64,000 bases of DNA, taken from assembly GCA_965230565.1 (NCBI GenBank), contig CBDDLH010000012.1, forward strand, positions 847,343 to 911,342, in the 5' to 3' direction. Numbering within the stretch: position 1 is the first letter of the stretch; each line of letters begins with the position of its first letter. Source of the stretch: BCD1 sp965230565 (lineage in GTDB: Bacteria > Bacteroidota > Bacteroidia > Chitinophagales > Saprospiraceae). The notes beneath the pieces are model-generated. The model was not told the origin of the DNA, ran no database searches, and saw only the letters and a program-made list of their open reading frames with translations. Positions 51,745-58,809 of this stretch are shown in pieces. The translations under genes were made by a program, and so were the position numbers.

Positions 51745-52119
51745 ATGGCACCTGCAAAGAAGAAATATTCAAACGTGGAAGAGTATATCACTGACTTCCC
51801 GTCATCTGTTCAGCCGGTTCTGCAAAAGCTGAGACATAGCATTGTTGAGGCTGCCCCACAAGCGGATGAAGTGATCAGCTACAATATGCCGGCTTATAAA
51901 CTCAATGGAATTTTGGTGTATTTTGCTGCCTATGAAAATCATATTGGATTTTATCCTACACCTTCGGGCATAACTGCATTTGAGAAAGAATTATCAGGGT
52001 ACAAACAAGGCAAAGGTTCTGTACAATTTACACTCGAGGAGCAGCTTCCTTTTGAACTGATTCAGCGTATCGTTAAATTCAGGCTCGAAGAACAAGTAGC
52101 TAAGAAAGTCAACAAGTAG
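51745..52119 (+). CDS. DUF1801 (YdhG-like) protein
   Basis: 124 residues. DUF1801 signature: VEEYITDFPSSVQPVLQKLR, PQADEVISYNMPAYKLNGIL (key S-Y-x-M-P.Y), HIGFYPTPSGI, and GKGSVQFTLEEQLPFELIQRIVKFR at the C-terminus. Proteins of this family have been called iron chaperones (YdhG/Fra) in Bacillus, but most are uncharacterised. Cytoplasmic. Two bases after the TolC gene, so part of the same transcript; the link to export may be incidental. Confidence 0.88.
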   Translation: MAPAKKKYSNVEEYITDFPSSVQPVLQKLRHSIVEAAPQADEVISYNMPAYKLNGILVYFAAYENHIGFYPTPSGITAFEKELSGYKQGKGSVQFTLEEQLPFELIQRIVKFRLEEQVAKKVNK

Positions 52120-52174
52120 AAACAGTTTTTCTCTTATTTATTTGCATAAGTCGAAAAAGTCCATTTAATTTGCA

Positions 52175-52199
52175 TACTATATATTTAGAATATCTAGTA
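52175..52199. promoter_or_regulatory. Candidate autoregulatory operator of the Rrf2 gene
   Basis: TACTATATATT and AATATCTAGTA form an 11-bp dyad with one mismatch and a 3-base centre, ending on the A of the rrf2 ATG at 52199. A bound regulator would block initiation directly. Confidence 0.55.
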
Positions 52200-52627
52200 T
52201 GAGTTATTCGTTATCGTTTTCCAAAGCCATTTTAGTGGTCATTTTTATTTCTGACAAGATACGTCAGGGACAGTACGAATATTTGTCTACGGCTACCATC
52301 GCCAAATTGCTGAATATTCCGAAACCTACCCTGGTCAAAATAATGCAAAGCCTAAGTGCTGACGGGATTATAGAAACCAAGGAAGGGAAAATGGGTGGAA
52401 TCCGTTTGGCCAGGGATCCTGCTGATATTTCTTTACTGGATATTCTGAATTGTATTGAAAAAGGGAAGGCGCTTTTTCAAACTTCTTTTAATATCGTCGC
52501 TGAAGGTAAACGACCGGATAATGCTCAAGCCACCATATTGAATGTTTTTCAATCTGCTGAAACCAATATGAAAAATACGCTGGCTCAAAAGACCATTGAT
52601 GATATCCTCAGAGAGATGAGTGAATAA
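52199..52627 (+). CDS. Rrf2-family transcriptional regulator without Fe-S cysteines
   Basis: 142 residues. Winged helix at about 5-80: FSKAILVVIFISDKI, STATIAKLLNIPKPTLVKIMQSLSADGII (recognition helix with PKPTLVKI) and EGKMGGIRLARDP (wing). In IscR-like members a three-Cys cluster follows, but here the only Cys is in LDILNCIEKG, so it cannot hold the usual cluster and probably senses something else (as NsrR/CymR-like variants do). A dyad overlaps its start codon. Divergent spacing to the next gene is 59 bases, with another AT dyad in between. Confidence 0.88.
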   Translation: MSYSLSFSKAILVVIFISDKIRQGQYEYLSTATIAKLLNIPKPTLVKIMQSLSADGIIETKEGKMGGIRLARDPADISLLDILNCIEKGKALFQTSFNIVAEGKRPDNAQATILNVFQSAETNMKNTLAQKTIDDILREMSE

Positions 52628-52640
52628 TTTTTTTTAAACT

Positions 52641-52672
52641 TAACTATATAAACAAAATATATTGTATAATTA
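52641..52672. promoter_or_regulatory. Imperfect AT-rich dyad upstream of the barrel gene
   Basis: TAACTATATAA and TTGTATAATTA match 9 of 11 when inverted, with a 10-base centre. It resembles the operator before rrf2 in composition (CTATATA half) and may be a second target, but AT-rich DNA can give this by chance. Confidence 0.3.
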
Positions 52673-52686
52673 TTAAATCATTAATC

Positions 52687-53271
52687 ATGACAACAAAATC
52701 AAAAATTTTCATTTTAACCATTTTCGCATTTTTTTCTTTACTGAACATTGAGGCAGTAGCTCAGGAAACTTCCTTTTCCCTGGAAATTGACCCCGCGACC
52801 TTTGCTTTCAAGGGGTATTCAGCCCATTTACGGGTAGCGCCCGCCGGCACACAACATTTGCTTGTAGGGGCCGGGGTATACGCTATGGATATGCCTTCTT
52901 TTCTTGTTGATCTCAACAAAAATAATAAGGGCCAGGACTGGAATGTCCGCATAAATCTGGGTACGGGGTTATTTGGTGAATACCACTTTAAAGAAGTTAA
53001 TCGCAAATCGTTCGTAGGGCTCCAGACCAGTTTTCAGCAATTTAAGATTGGAAATAATTCAGTCGATGGAGAGGAGAAGTTTTCAAACTTATTATTAATG
53101 GCTTATACTGGATATACAATAAAGCCATTTGATATTAATCTTTATGTAAAACCGTGGGCCGGCATCGGGTACACGTCTAAAATTTCGGGAGAAACCAGTA
53201 TAGGAGAACTCAATTATGATTTGGCTCCTCTGACTATGTTTTTAACTCTGCATATCGGGTATACCTTTTAA
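52687..53271 (+). CDS. Small outer-membrane beta-barrel protein
   Basis: 194 residues. Signal peptide at 1-25 (IEAVAQ). About eight strands with alternating aromatics: SFSLEIDPATFAFKGYSAHL, HLLVGAGVYAMDM, VRINLGTGLFGEYHF, SFVGLQTSFQQFKI, LLLMAYTGYTI, INLYVKPWAGIGYTS and the final FLTLHIGYTF ending in Phe, the usual C-terminus for BAM insertion. Looks like an OmpX/PagP-size barrel, possibly of the DUF3575 or porin-like kind. Directly downstream of the Rrf2 gene and its dyad, so a regulatory link is possible. Confidence 0.7.
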   Translation: MTTKSKIFILTIFAFFSLLNIEAVAQETSFSLEIDPATFAFKGYSAHLRVAPAGTQHLLVGAGVYAMDMPSFLVDLNKNNKGQDWNVRINLGTGLFGEYHFKEVNRKSFVGLQTSFQQFKIGNNSVDGEEKFSNLLLMAYTGYTIKPFDINLYVKPWAGIGYTSKISGETSIGELNYDLAPLTMFLTLHIGYTF

Positions 53272-53589
53272 TTTAAGGTTGATTCTTTTGGTTGAAGTTT
53301 GCCGGCATCCTGATTGGAATATCAGGGAAAATGACCGGTAAACTTTCCTGGCTGTAAAAAAAACCTTATTTTTAAAGCCGAAAAAAGTAAAACACCTGTT
53401 TCGCACACTCTCTTTCTCTGATCTATTTGCTGTCTGGATTCCCCGGACGATTATTATCTCCAAACAATTTAAGTACCACAGAAACTTTGCATCAGGAAAC
53501 TCCTGTTGCCAGGTGATGTTGTATTCCCTTCTGGAATAAGACGCAGTGATAAGTTTTGAACACTTAATTAACCACATAAATCTTTACTT
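53272..53589. other. Gene-free interval with a nested stem-loop
   Basis: About 318 bases. TTTGCCGG and CCGGTAAA (53298-53342) enclose a perfect CCTGAT/ATCAGG hairpin (53309-53326). No T tract is attached. I see no coding gene, and no promoter with a full -33/-7 pair. Confidence 0.4.
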
Positions 53590-54555
53590 ATGAAAAAAGT
53601 ACTGAAAATCCTCGGTATTATCCTTGGAGTGATCATCCTTGCCGGTTTGGTGGGGTTTATTGTTATCAACTCCAAAGGAATCCCCAAGTATGAAACCAAT
53701 ATTCCTGACATTCAGGTTGAAGTAACCCCGGAAGCGGTAGAACGTGGGAAAAAATTGTCAATGTTGCTTTGTGCAAATTGCCATAAAGATCCAGAAACCG
53801 GCAGATTGACGGGTATTCATATGCTTGATTCACCTCCGGAATTTGGAAAAGCTTATTCGCAAAACATCACCCAGGATCCTGAATACGGAATCGGGAACTG
53901 GACGGATGGGGAGTTGATCTATTTGCTTCGGACAGGAGTGAAAAAGGATGGCGAGTATTCCCCGCCCTGGATGGCAAAGCTACCCAATATGGCGGACCAA
54001 GATATACATGCAATCGTGGCTTTCCTGAGATCAGACGATCCAATGGTGGCCGCTGATCCAAAACCAGATCAGCCCTGTGAGCCATCTTTCCTGGCAAAAA
54101 TGTTATGCTATGTAGCCTTTAAACCATTGCCATATCCAACGGGCATTATTGAAATGCCGGATACCAACAATGTCGTTGAACTTGGCAGGTACCTTGCGCA
54201 TAACCTCGATTGTGCTTCTTGTCATTCCGCAGATTTTAAAACGGTGAACCTCATGGAACCCGAAAAAAGTGAAGGTTATTTTGGCGGAGGCAATTTGTTG
54301 CTGACCATGGAAGGCAACCCTATCCATACCCAAAACCTGACACCTGATGAGGAAACGGGCATTGGAAGTTGGTCTGAAGAAAAATTCGTCAAAGTATTGA
54401 AGAATGGCGTCAAGGAAGGAGAACCAGCCTTGCGATACCCGATGCTGCCCTATGCGAATTTAACAGATGCGGAAGCCAAAGCGATTTACGCTTACCTTCA
54501 AACGATTCCTGCCATCAAAAATGAGGTACCCAGGACTTTTTATGATGAGGAGTGA
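53590..54555 (+). CDS. Diheme cytochrome c, membrane-anchored
   Basis: 321 residues. One N-terminal membrane anchor (about 5-28, ILGIILGVIILAGLVGFIVI), then two cytochrome c domains: LLCANCHKDPETG (heme 1, near residue 60) with candidate Met in IHMLDSPPEF or PPWMAKLPNM, and DCASCHSADFK (heme 2, near 207) with Met in LLTMEGNP or RYPMLPYANL. The domain start PEAVERGKKLSMLLC is typical of class I cytochromes. Electron carrier at the periplasmic face of the inner membrane. Located outside the cco locus; electron donor or partner not evident. Confidence 0.9.
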   Translation: MKKVLKILGIILGVIILAGLVGFIVINSKGIPKYETNIPDIQVEVTPEAVERGKKLSMLLCANCHKDPETGRLTGIHMLDSPPEFGKAYSQNITQDPEYGIGNWTDGELIYLLRTGVKKDGEYSPPWMAKLPNMADQDIHAIVAFLRSDDPMVAADPKPDQPCEPSFLAKMLCYVAFKPLPYPTGIIEMPDTNNVVELGRYLAHNLDCASCHSADFKTVNLMEPEKSEGYFGGGNLLLTMEGNPIHTQNLTPDEETGIGSWSEEKFVKVLKNGVKEGEPALRYPMLPYANLTDAEAKAIYAYLQTIPAIKNEVPRTFYDEE

Positions 54556-54594
54556 TATGAACTGAAAATATGATTTTTCACAATTGATCAATAG

Positions 54595-54650
54595 CCCTGG
54601 CCTTTAGGTCAGGGTTGTTAAATTGGAATATGAAGCAGGCCTTTAGGCCT
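54595..54650. repeat. Two hairpins sharing GGCCTTTAGG
   Basis: CCCTGGCCTTTAGGTCAGGG (54595-54614) folds with one mismatch and AGGCCTTTAGGCCT (54637-54650) folds perfectly; both have the same CCTTTAGG core. They look like mobile intergenic palindromes. Confidence 0.55.
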
Positions 54651-54679
54651 TTCCATAATAGCAAAACACCCAAAATTTT

Positions 54680-55045
54680 ATGAAATCATCCAACTTGCCA
54701 ATAGTTGTTCCAGTTCTTCCATCTTCAAACATTCAAAGAGACCTGGAATGGTATAAAGAAAAAACTGGCTTCGAAAAGATTTTTGGTGATGATATGTATG
54801 CCGGACTAAAAAGAGGTAATCTGGAATTTCACCTGCAATGGCATGCCGATACGCAGGACGATCCTTTATTGGGAGGCTCAGTAATCAAAATTTTTGTTGA
54901 GGATATTCAACCCGTTTTTGAAGAGTTCGTCAGGAGAAGGACCGTAGCAGCGGAAAAGCTTCGCATGAATACTCCCTGGGGCACTCATGAATTCGGGTTT
55001 TACGATCCAAATAACAATGCTATATTTTTTGTCCAGGATGTCTGA
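54680..55045 (+). CDS. VOC-family protein (bleomycin-resistance-like)
   Basis: 121 residues, one VOC domain. VPVLPSSNIQRDLEWYKEKTGFE is the first beta-alpha unit, key residues DLEWY...GFE; YAGLKRGNLEFHLQW is the strand with the likely metal His; GGSVIKIFVEDIQPVFEEF is the second unit; TPWGTHEFGFYDPNNNAIFF ends with the F-x-D-P-x-G-N-x-x-x-F pattern of bleomycin/fosfomycin-resistance-like proteins. It may bind a small molecule or act on it; no substrate evidence here. Confidence 0.85.
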   Translation: MKSSNLPIVVPVLPSSNIQRDLEWYKEKTGFEKIFGDDMYAGLKRGNLEFHLQWHADTQDDPLLGGSVIKIFVEDIQPVFEEFVRRRTVAAEKLRMNTPWGTHEFGFYDPNNNAIFFVQDV

Positions 55046-55150
55046 ACATTTGTTTTGCTCAATACAATTTGAAGGATTGCAGCTAGTAAGACCACCGAAT
55101 TTGTTAACAACAAAAAATAAATTGCTTAACTTTAAATAAATATTGAGGTT

Positions 55151-55915
55151 ATGCATTTGCGAATCGAACAAAATATCCGCAGGCTTAAGGATAAAATCCA
55201 TGATATTCCTTCGGAGGAATTAACTTACAAGCCATCACCTGAGAAATGGTCCAAAAAAGAGATCCTTGGGCATTTGATAGATTCTGCGCTCAACAACCTA
55301 AGACGTTTTTTGATCATCCTTTATTCCTACCGAAATTATGAAGTCCGGCCTTATGATCAGGAATACCTGGTGCAGGTCAATCACTACCAGGAGGCGGATC
55401 TGGATCACCTGGTTACCCTTTGGCAGTCGCTCAACAAACAGATCGCCAATATTGTCAAGGATATGCCGATAAAAAAACTGGAGCATGAAGTATTTATCGG
55501 GCCAAATAAAAAACGTACCTGCCAGTGGTTGATAGAGGATTATATTGATCACATGGAACACCATCTTGACCAAATTCTTACAGCTAAAGCAAAGCCAACA
55601 AAATATCACATCACAAAAGAAGAAGCCATTGCTGCATTGGAAGATTCTGCTCCGCACCCATTCGTGACGCTCTTGCGCCATGGAGAGATGGAAGTAGAGT
55701 ATTACCAACCTGATCAGGTGGATAATCAGTTGCCTCATGAAAAAGATGAATTGTATGTAATTGCCAGTGGATCGGGTGAGTTTGTGCTGGAAGACGAACG
55801 TTACGATGTTAATGTCCACGATGTATTATTTGTGAAAGCCGGGCAGGAGCATCGCTTCGTGAATTTTTCCGATGATTTTGCAACCTGGGTTATTTTTTAT
55901 GGTTTGAAACGTTAG
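55151..55915 (+). CDS. DinB-cupin fusion protein
   Basis: 254 residues. N-terminal half (about 1-150) is a DinB/YfiT four-helix metalloprotein: SPEKWSKKEILGHLIDSALNN (the W..KE.LGHL.DS motif with the first His), VNHYQEADLDHLVTLWQ and YIDHMEHHLDQIL (the H..H metal triad). C-terminal half (about 170-254) is a cupin: LLRHGEMEVEYYQPD, HEKDELYVIASGSGEFVLEDE (motif 1) and KAGQEHRFVNFSDDFATWVIFYG (motif 2). DinB proteins include mycothiol/bacillithiol transferases. This order of domains in one chain suggests one activity guided by a bound small molecule. No partner gene adjacent. Confidence 0.83.
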   Translation: MHLRIEQNIRRLKDKIHDIPSEELTYKPSPEKWSKKEILGHLIDSALNNLRRFLIILYSYRNYEVRPYDQEYLVQVNHYQEADLDHLVTLWQSLNKQIANIVKDMPIKKLEHEVFIGPNKKRTCQWLIEDYIDHMEHHLDQILTAKAKPTKYHITKEEAIAALEDSAPHPFVTLLRHGEMEVEYYQPDQVDNQLPHEKDELYVIASGSGEFVLEDERYDVNVHDVLFVKAGQEHRFVNFSDDFATWVIFYGLKR

Positions 55916-56014
55916 GATTCACTCAAATTATATAATTTAACCACTCTAACCAATGTCAAAAAGGCGAAGCCTTATTAACAACATCAAACGGGTAAAGCCC
56001 ACAAATAAACACCT

Positions 56015-57583
56015 ATGGCTGACTACGGCATTCTCTCCCTTGTACCTCCGGTTATCGCAATCATCTTAGCTATCTATACTCGTCAGGTATTTGTTTCCTT
56101 ATTGTTTGGGATCTGGCTGGGTTGGCTGGTACTTACAGGATTGCCTATAGATCCGGTAACCGAAACTCCTGTTTTTCATAAAATGGGATTTTTTGAAGCG
56201 GTGTGGAGTGTCCTGAATCCGGTAAATCTCTGGGAGGGCTCCATCAATACCATTCAGGCGCTGGTGGATGTTTTCAAAGATGCAGGAAATACCCGGACCA
56301 TTATGTTTTCTGCTCTTGTGGGTGCTTTGATCCTTTTCATTCAAAGGTCCGGTGGAGTGGAAGGCTTTATCAAACGAGTTAATATTTTTCTGGAGAAGTA
56401 TGAAAAGAAACAATCAGGTAACAACCGGGTGGTGGTTCAGTTTTTGGCATGGTTGACCGGCTTGTTGATCTTTGTGGAATCCAGTATTTCCGTATTGACG
56501 GTTGGAGCCCTGTATCGTCCGGTTTTTGACAAGCTGAAAATTTCCAGGGAAAAACTGGCCTACCTGGCTGATTCGAGTTCTGCCCCTTCCTCAATTATTT
56601 TGCCTTTTAATGGATGGGGAGCATTTATTATGGGGCTGCTGGCAACGGATTTTGTCAATCCTTTTGGGATGATGATGGGAGCGATGAAATACAATTTTTA
56701 TCCCTTTCTTGCCTTGATCCTGGCTTTGATCCTCGTATTCTCACGTAAAGATTACGGACCGATGGCCAAAGCGGAAAAAAGAGCCAGGGAGGAAGGAAAA
56801 TTATTGGCTGACGGAGCTCAACCTATGATCTCCGAGGAATTAACGGAAGTCAAGACCAAGGAAGGGGTGACTCCTCGGTCCAGGAATATGGTTTTTCCGA
56901 TCGCCCTGATGGTGCTTATGATGCCGGTAATGCTCATTTATACCGGTTGGGGAGCTGCAATGGAGCAGATGGCTGATGCATCCGTTTGGAGTAAAATATT
57001 TTTTGCCATTGGAAACGGTTCCGGATCTACCTCTGTATTAACAGCTGTTTTGGTTTCACTCATTTTTACCATGTTTTTTTACGGCGCCCAGCGGATTATG
57101 AAGATCAAAGAGATGGTAGACCTTACCCTGAAAGGGATTGGGGGGTTGATGCCATTGGCCATCCTGATGATGTTTGCGTTTGCGATCAGCAGTTTGTGTA
57201 AAAATGAGTTGGGCACTGGTAATTATGTAGCCAGTGTTGCCCAGGAATGGTTATCTCCTTCCCTGGTGCCCTTCCTTATATTTTTGGTTAGCTGTTTTAT
57301 CGCTTTTTCAACGGGAACCTCCTGGGGAACATTTGCCATTATGATGGCCATTGCCGTACCGATGGCCAAAGAAATGGACACCAATGTATATATGGCTATC
57401 GCGGCTGTGATGGGGGGCGGAGTATTTGGTGATCATTGCTCTCCCATTTCCGATACGACGATCCTTTCTTCTATGGCCTCGGCCTCTGATCATATCGATC
57501 ATGTTCGTACACAGCTGCCTTATGCCCTGACGGCTGGTGGTGTAGCGGCGTTATTTTATCTGGTCATTGGCTTTTTGGGATGA
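56015..57583 (+). CDS. Na+/H+ antiporter, NhaC family
   Basis: 522 residues with about eleven membrane helices, no signal peptide. Features: N-terminal SLVPPVIAIILAIYTRQVF, an amphipathic helix region with NTIQALVDVFKDAGNTRTIMFSALVGALILF, the helix with FVESSISVLTVGALYRPVFDKL, ADSSSAPSSIILPFNGWG, and a GTSWGTFAIMMAIAVPMA..VFGDHCSPISDTTILSSMAS block; the SDTT and H-x-S elements match NhaC. Exchanges cytoplasmic Na+ for external H+. With Na+-NQR near by in the same window it would help set the sodium gradient. Single gene. Confidence 0.93.
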   Translation: MADYGILSLVPPVIAIILAIYTRQVFVSLLFGIWLGWLVLTGLPIDPVTETPVFHKMGFFEAVWSVLNPVNLWEGSINTIQALVDVFKDAGNTRTIMFSALVGALILFIQRSGGVEGFIKRVNIFLEKYEKKQSGNNRVVVQFLAWLTGLLIFVESSISVLTVGALYRPVFDKLKISREKLAYLADSSSAPSSIILPFNGWGAFIMGLLATDFVNPFGMMMGAMKYNFYPFLALILALILVFSRKDYGPMAKAEKRAREEGKLLADGAQPMISEELTEVKTKEGVTPRSRNMVFPIALMVLMMPVMLIYTGWGAAMEQMADASVWSKIFFAIGNGSGSTSVLTAVLVSLIFTMFFYGAQRIMKIKEMVDLTLKGIGGLMPLAILMMFAFAISSLCKNELGTGNYVASVAQEWLSPSLVPFLIFLVSCFIAFSTGTSWGTFAIMMAIAVPMAKEMDTNVYMAIAAVMGGGVFGDHCSPISDTTILSSMASASDHIDHVRTQLPYALTAGGVAALFYLVIGFLG

Positions 57584-57784
57584 TTTTTTTATCACTTTCA
57601 TCAAGGTAAGTGAGTATGTGGACAGAACTGCTTTAAATCAAATGTTTTCCTGAAGCGAAACGATTAGGCTATACCGCAGAGGTAACTTTGGGTAAGAGCT
57701 CTCAGCGCCTTCTTGAATGAATAAAGTATTTTGATCAAAACTAATCATGTCCTCTTACTAACATGGAACTAGTTCGATTTTATT

Positions 57785-58588
57785 CTAATTCAAAACCACC
57801 TGAACATTCTCAAGCACAATTTCTGAAAGTAATTCCAACTCATTGGACTCAAAAGCCTCATCTATATTATCCAGTGCAATACTGCCCTTGGGTTTGTAAT
57901 TTTTGTAATCCTGGATCAATACTCCGTTGATCTTTCTTGGATTAAATGCTTCCCGGAAGCGCATACCTCCTCCATCAGTATGGTATTCATAAGCGAGGTA
58001 ATCCATAGAATAGGTTTCTGTTTCGAACCAATATATAAAGGTGTCCTCAAAATCATCACCACCGCCTTCTTCTTTGAAGGTTACCTTTATCTTATTGTAA
58101 GATTTTCCGTTGATATCAACTTTTCCGAGGTATTTTGCATTGACCGCCGGATCGTTCAGGCTGAAGGGGAGAAAGGCGAAATAGATAACTGAATTAACCG
58201 AATTAGCATATGCTCGTGCTTTTTTTTCTTCCAAAATGGTAGAATCCCCGTCGGTCCATCTGTTGAAACCTGTATTGCTGAGTTCGTCTCTGATTTGCTT
58301 TCCGTCCTTATCGGTAAAGGCCCTCTTATATTTGAATTTTCCTCCGTTTTTCAGGTAACTATAATGTTTGTCCCTGAAGTCAAATGTTGCGGAACTTTGA
58401 CTCAATTGATCTAATCCGGCCTTTTGAATGGCAGAATTTATGATGGTTGCTGCTATTTTTTCTTCCGGAAGAGAATCAACCTGATTATTGATAATCCCGG
58501 AATTTGATTTTTTTGGACTTTCAGGGGAACAAGCCTGGAGGAAAAAAGTGATGCAAAATATGGATGAAAAGATGATAAATTTGGTCAT
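57785..58588 (-). CDS. DUF6503 lipoprotein
   Basis: 267 residues from the ATG at 58588: signal MTKFIIFSSIFCITFFLQAC, Cys 20 the lipid anchor; the frame could extend upstream to 58693 but this would precede the signal with 35 unrelated residues. The mature protein is a beta-rich DUF6503 domain: TFDFRDKHYSYLKNGGKFKYKRAF, SVNSVIYFAFLPFSLNDPAV, KYLGKVDINGKSYNKIKVTF and YWFETETYSMDYLAYEY. Its fold is close to the LolA/outer-membrane-lipoprotein-sorting type, a lipid-binding half-barrel, but a role is not shown. Divergent from the nqr operon across 221 bases. Confidence 0.8.
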   Translation of the reverse strand: MTKFIIFSSIFCITFFLQACSPESPKKSNSGIINNQVDSLPEEKIAATIINSAIQKAGLDQLSQSSATFDFRDKHYSYLKNGGKFKYKRAFTDKDGKQIRDELSNTGFNRWTDGDSTILEEKKARAYANSVNSVIYFAFLPFSLNDPAVNAKYLGKVDINGKSYNKIKVTFKEEGGGDDFEDTFIYWFETETYSMDYLAYEYHTDGGGMRFREAFNPRKINGVLIQDYKNYKPKGSIALDNIDEAFESNELELLSEIVLENVQVVLN

Positions 58589-58742
58589 AATCAATGAATT
58601 AAAAATAAAAATAGGTCTTTGAACAATTAGTGGTTTAGGGGTGTCTTTATGATTAATATTAGTAAAAGTGAGGAGTTTTACCCAAAAAAGCACTGCGTGT
58701 CAAAAAAACACTAAAAAGATTCTGAAATTGTCTGTTGACAAG

Positions 58743-58750
58743 TATCTTTG
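58743..58750 (+). promoter_or_regulatory. -7 element TATCTTTG of the nqr operon
   Basis: Perfect TAnnTTTG 60 bases before the nqrA ATG, giving a leader of about 55 bases. The nearest TTG upstream is at 58728, 12 bases away and so too close for a -33 element. Confidence 0.5.
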
Positions 58751-58809
58751 CGATGCTTTTCCAAATAATATATGGAAAACGATTTTGCGAAAAACTAAGT
58801 TGAACCGCA

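Noticed and set aside
53242..53577. 111-codon minus-strand frame after the barrel gene
   Set aside because: No start signal, no domain, overlaps the 3' end of the barrel gene; the interval is better described as non-coding with a stem-loop.
57682..57689. TAACTTTG in the NhaC-DUF6503 gap as a promoter
   Set aside because: It matches the -7 consensus but no gene follows on the plus strand before the convergent DUF6503 gene and no -33 element is present.
58699..58708. GTGTCAAAAA upstream of nqrA as a further Crp/Fnr site
   Set aside because: Only one half-site is present; the inverted TGA/TCA partner at N6 spacing is missing.
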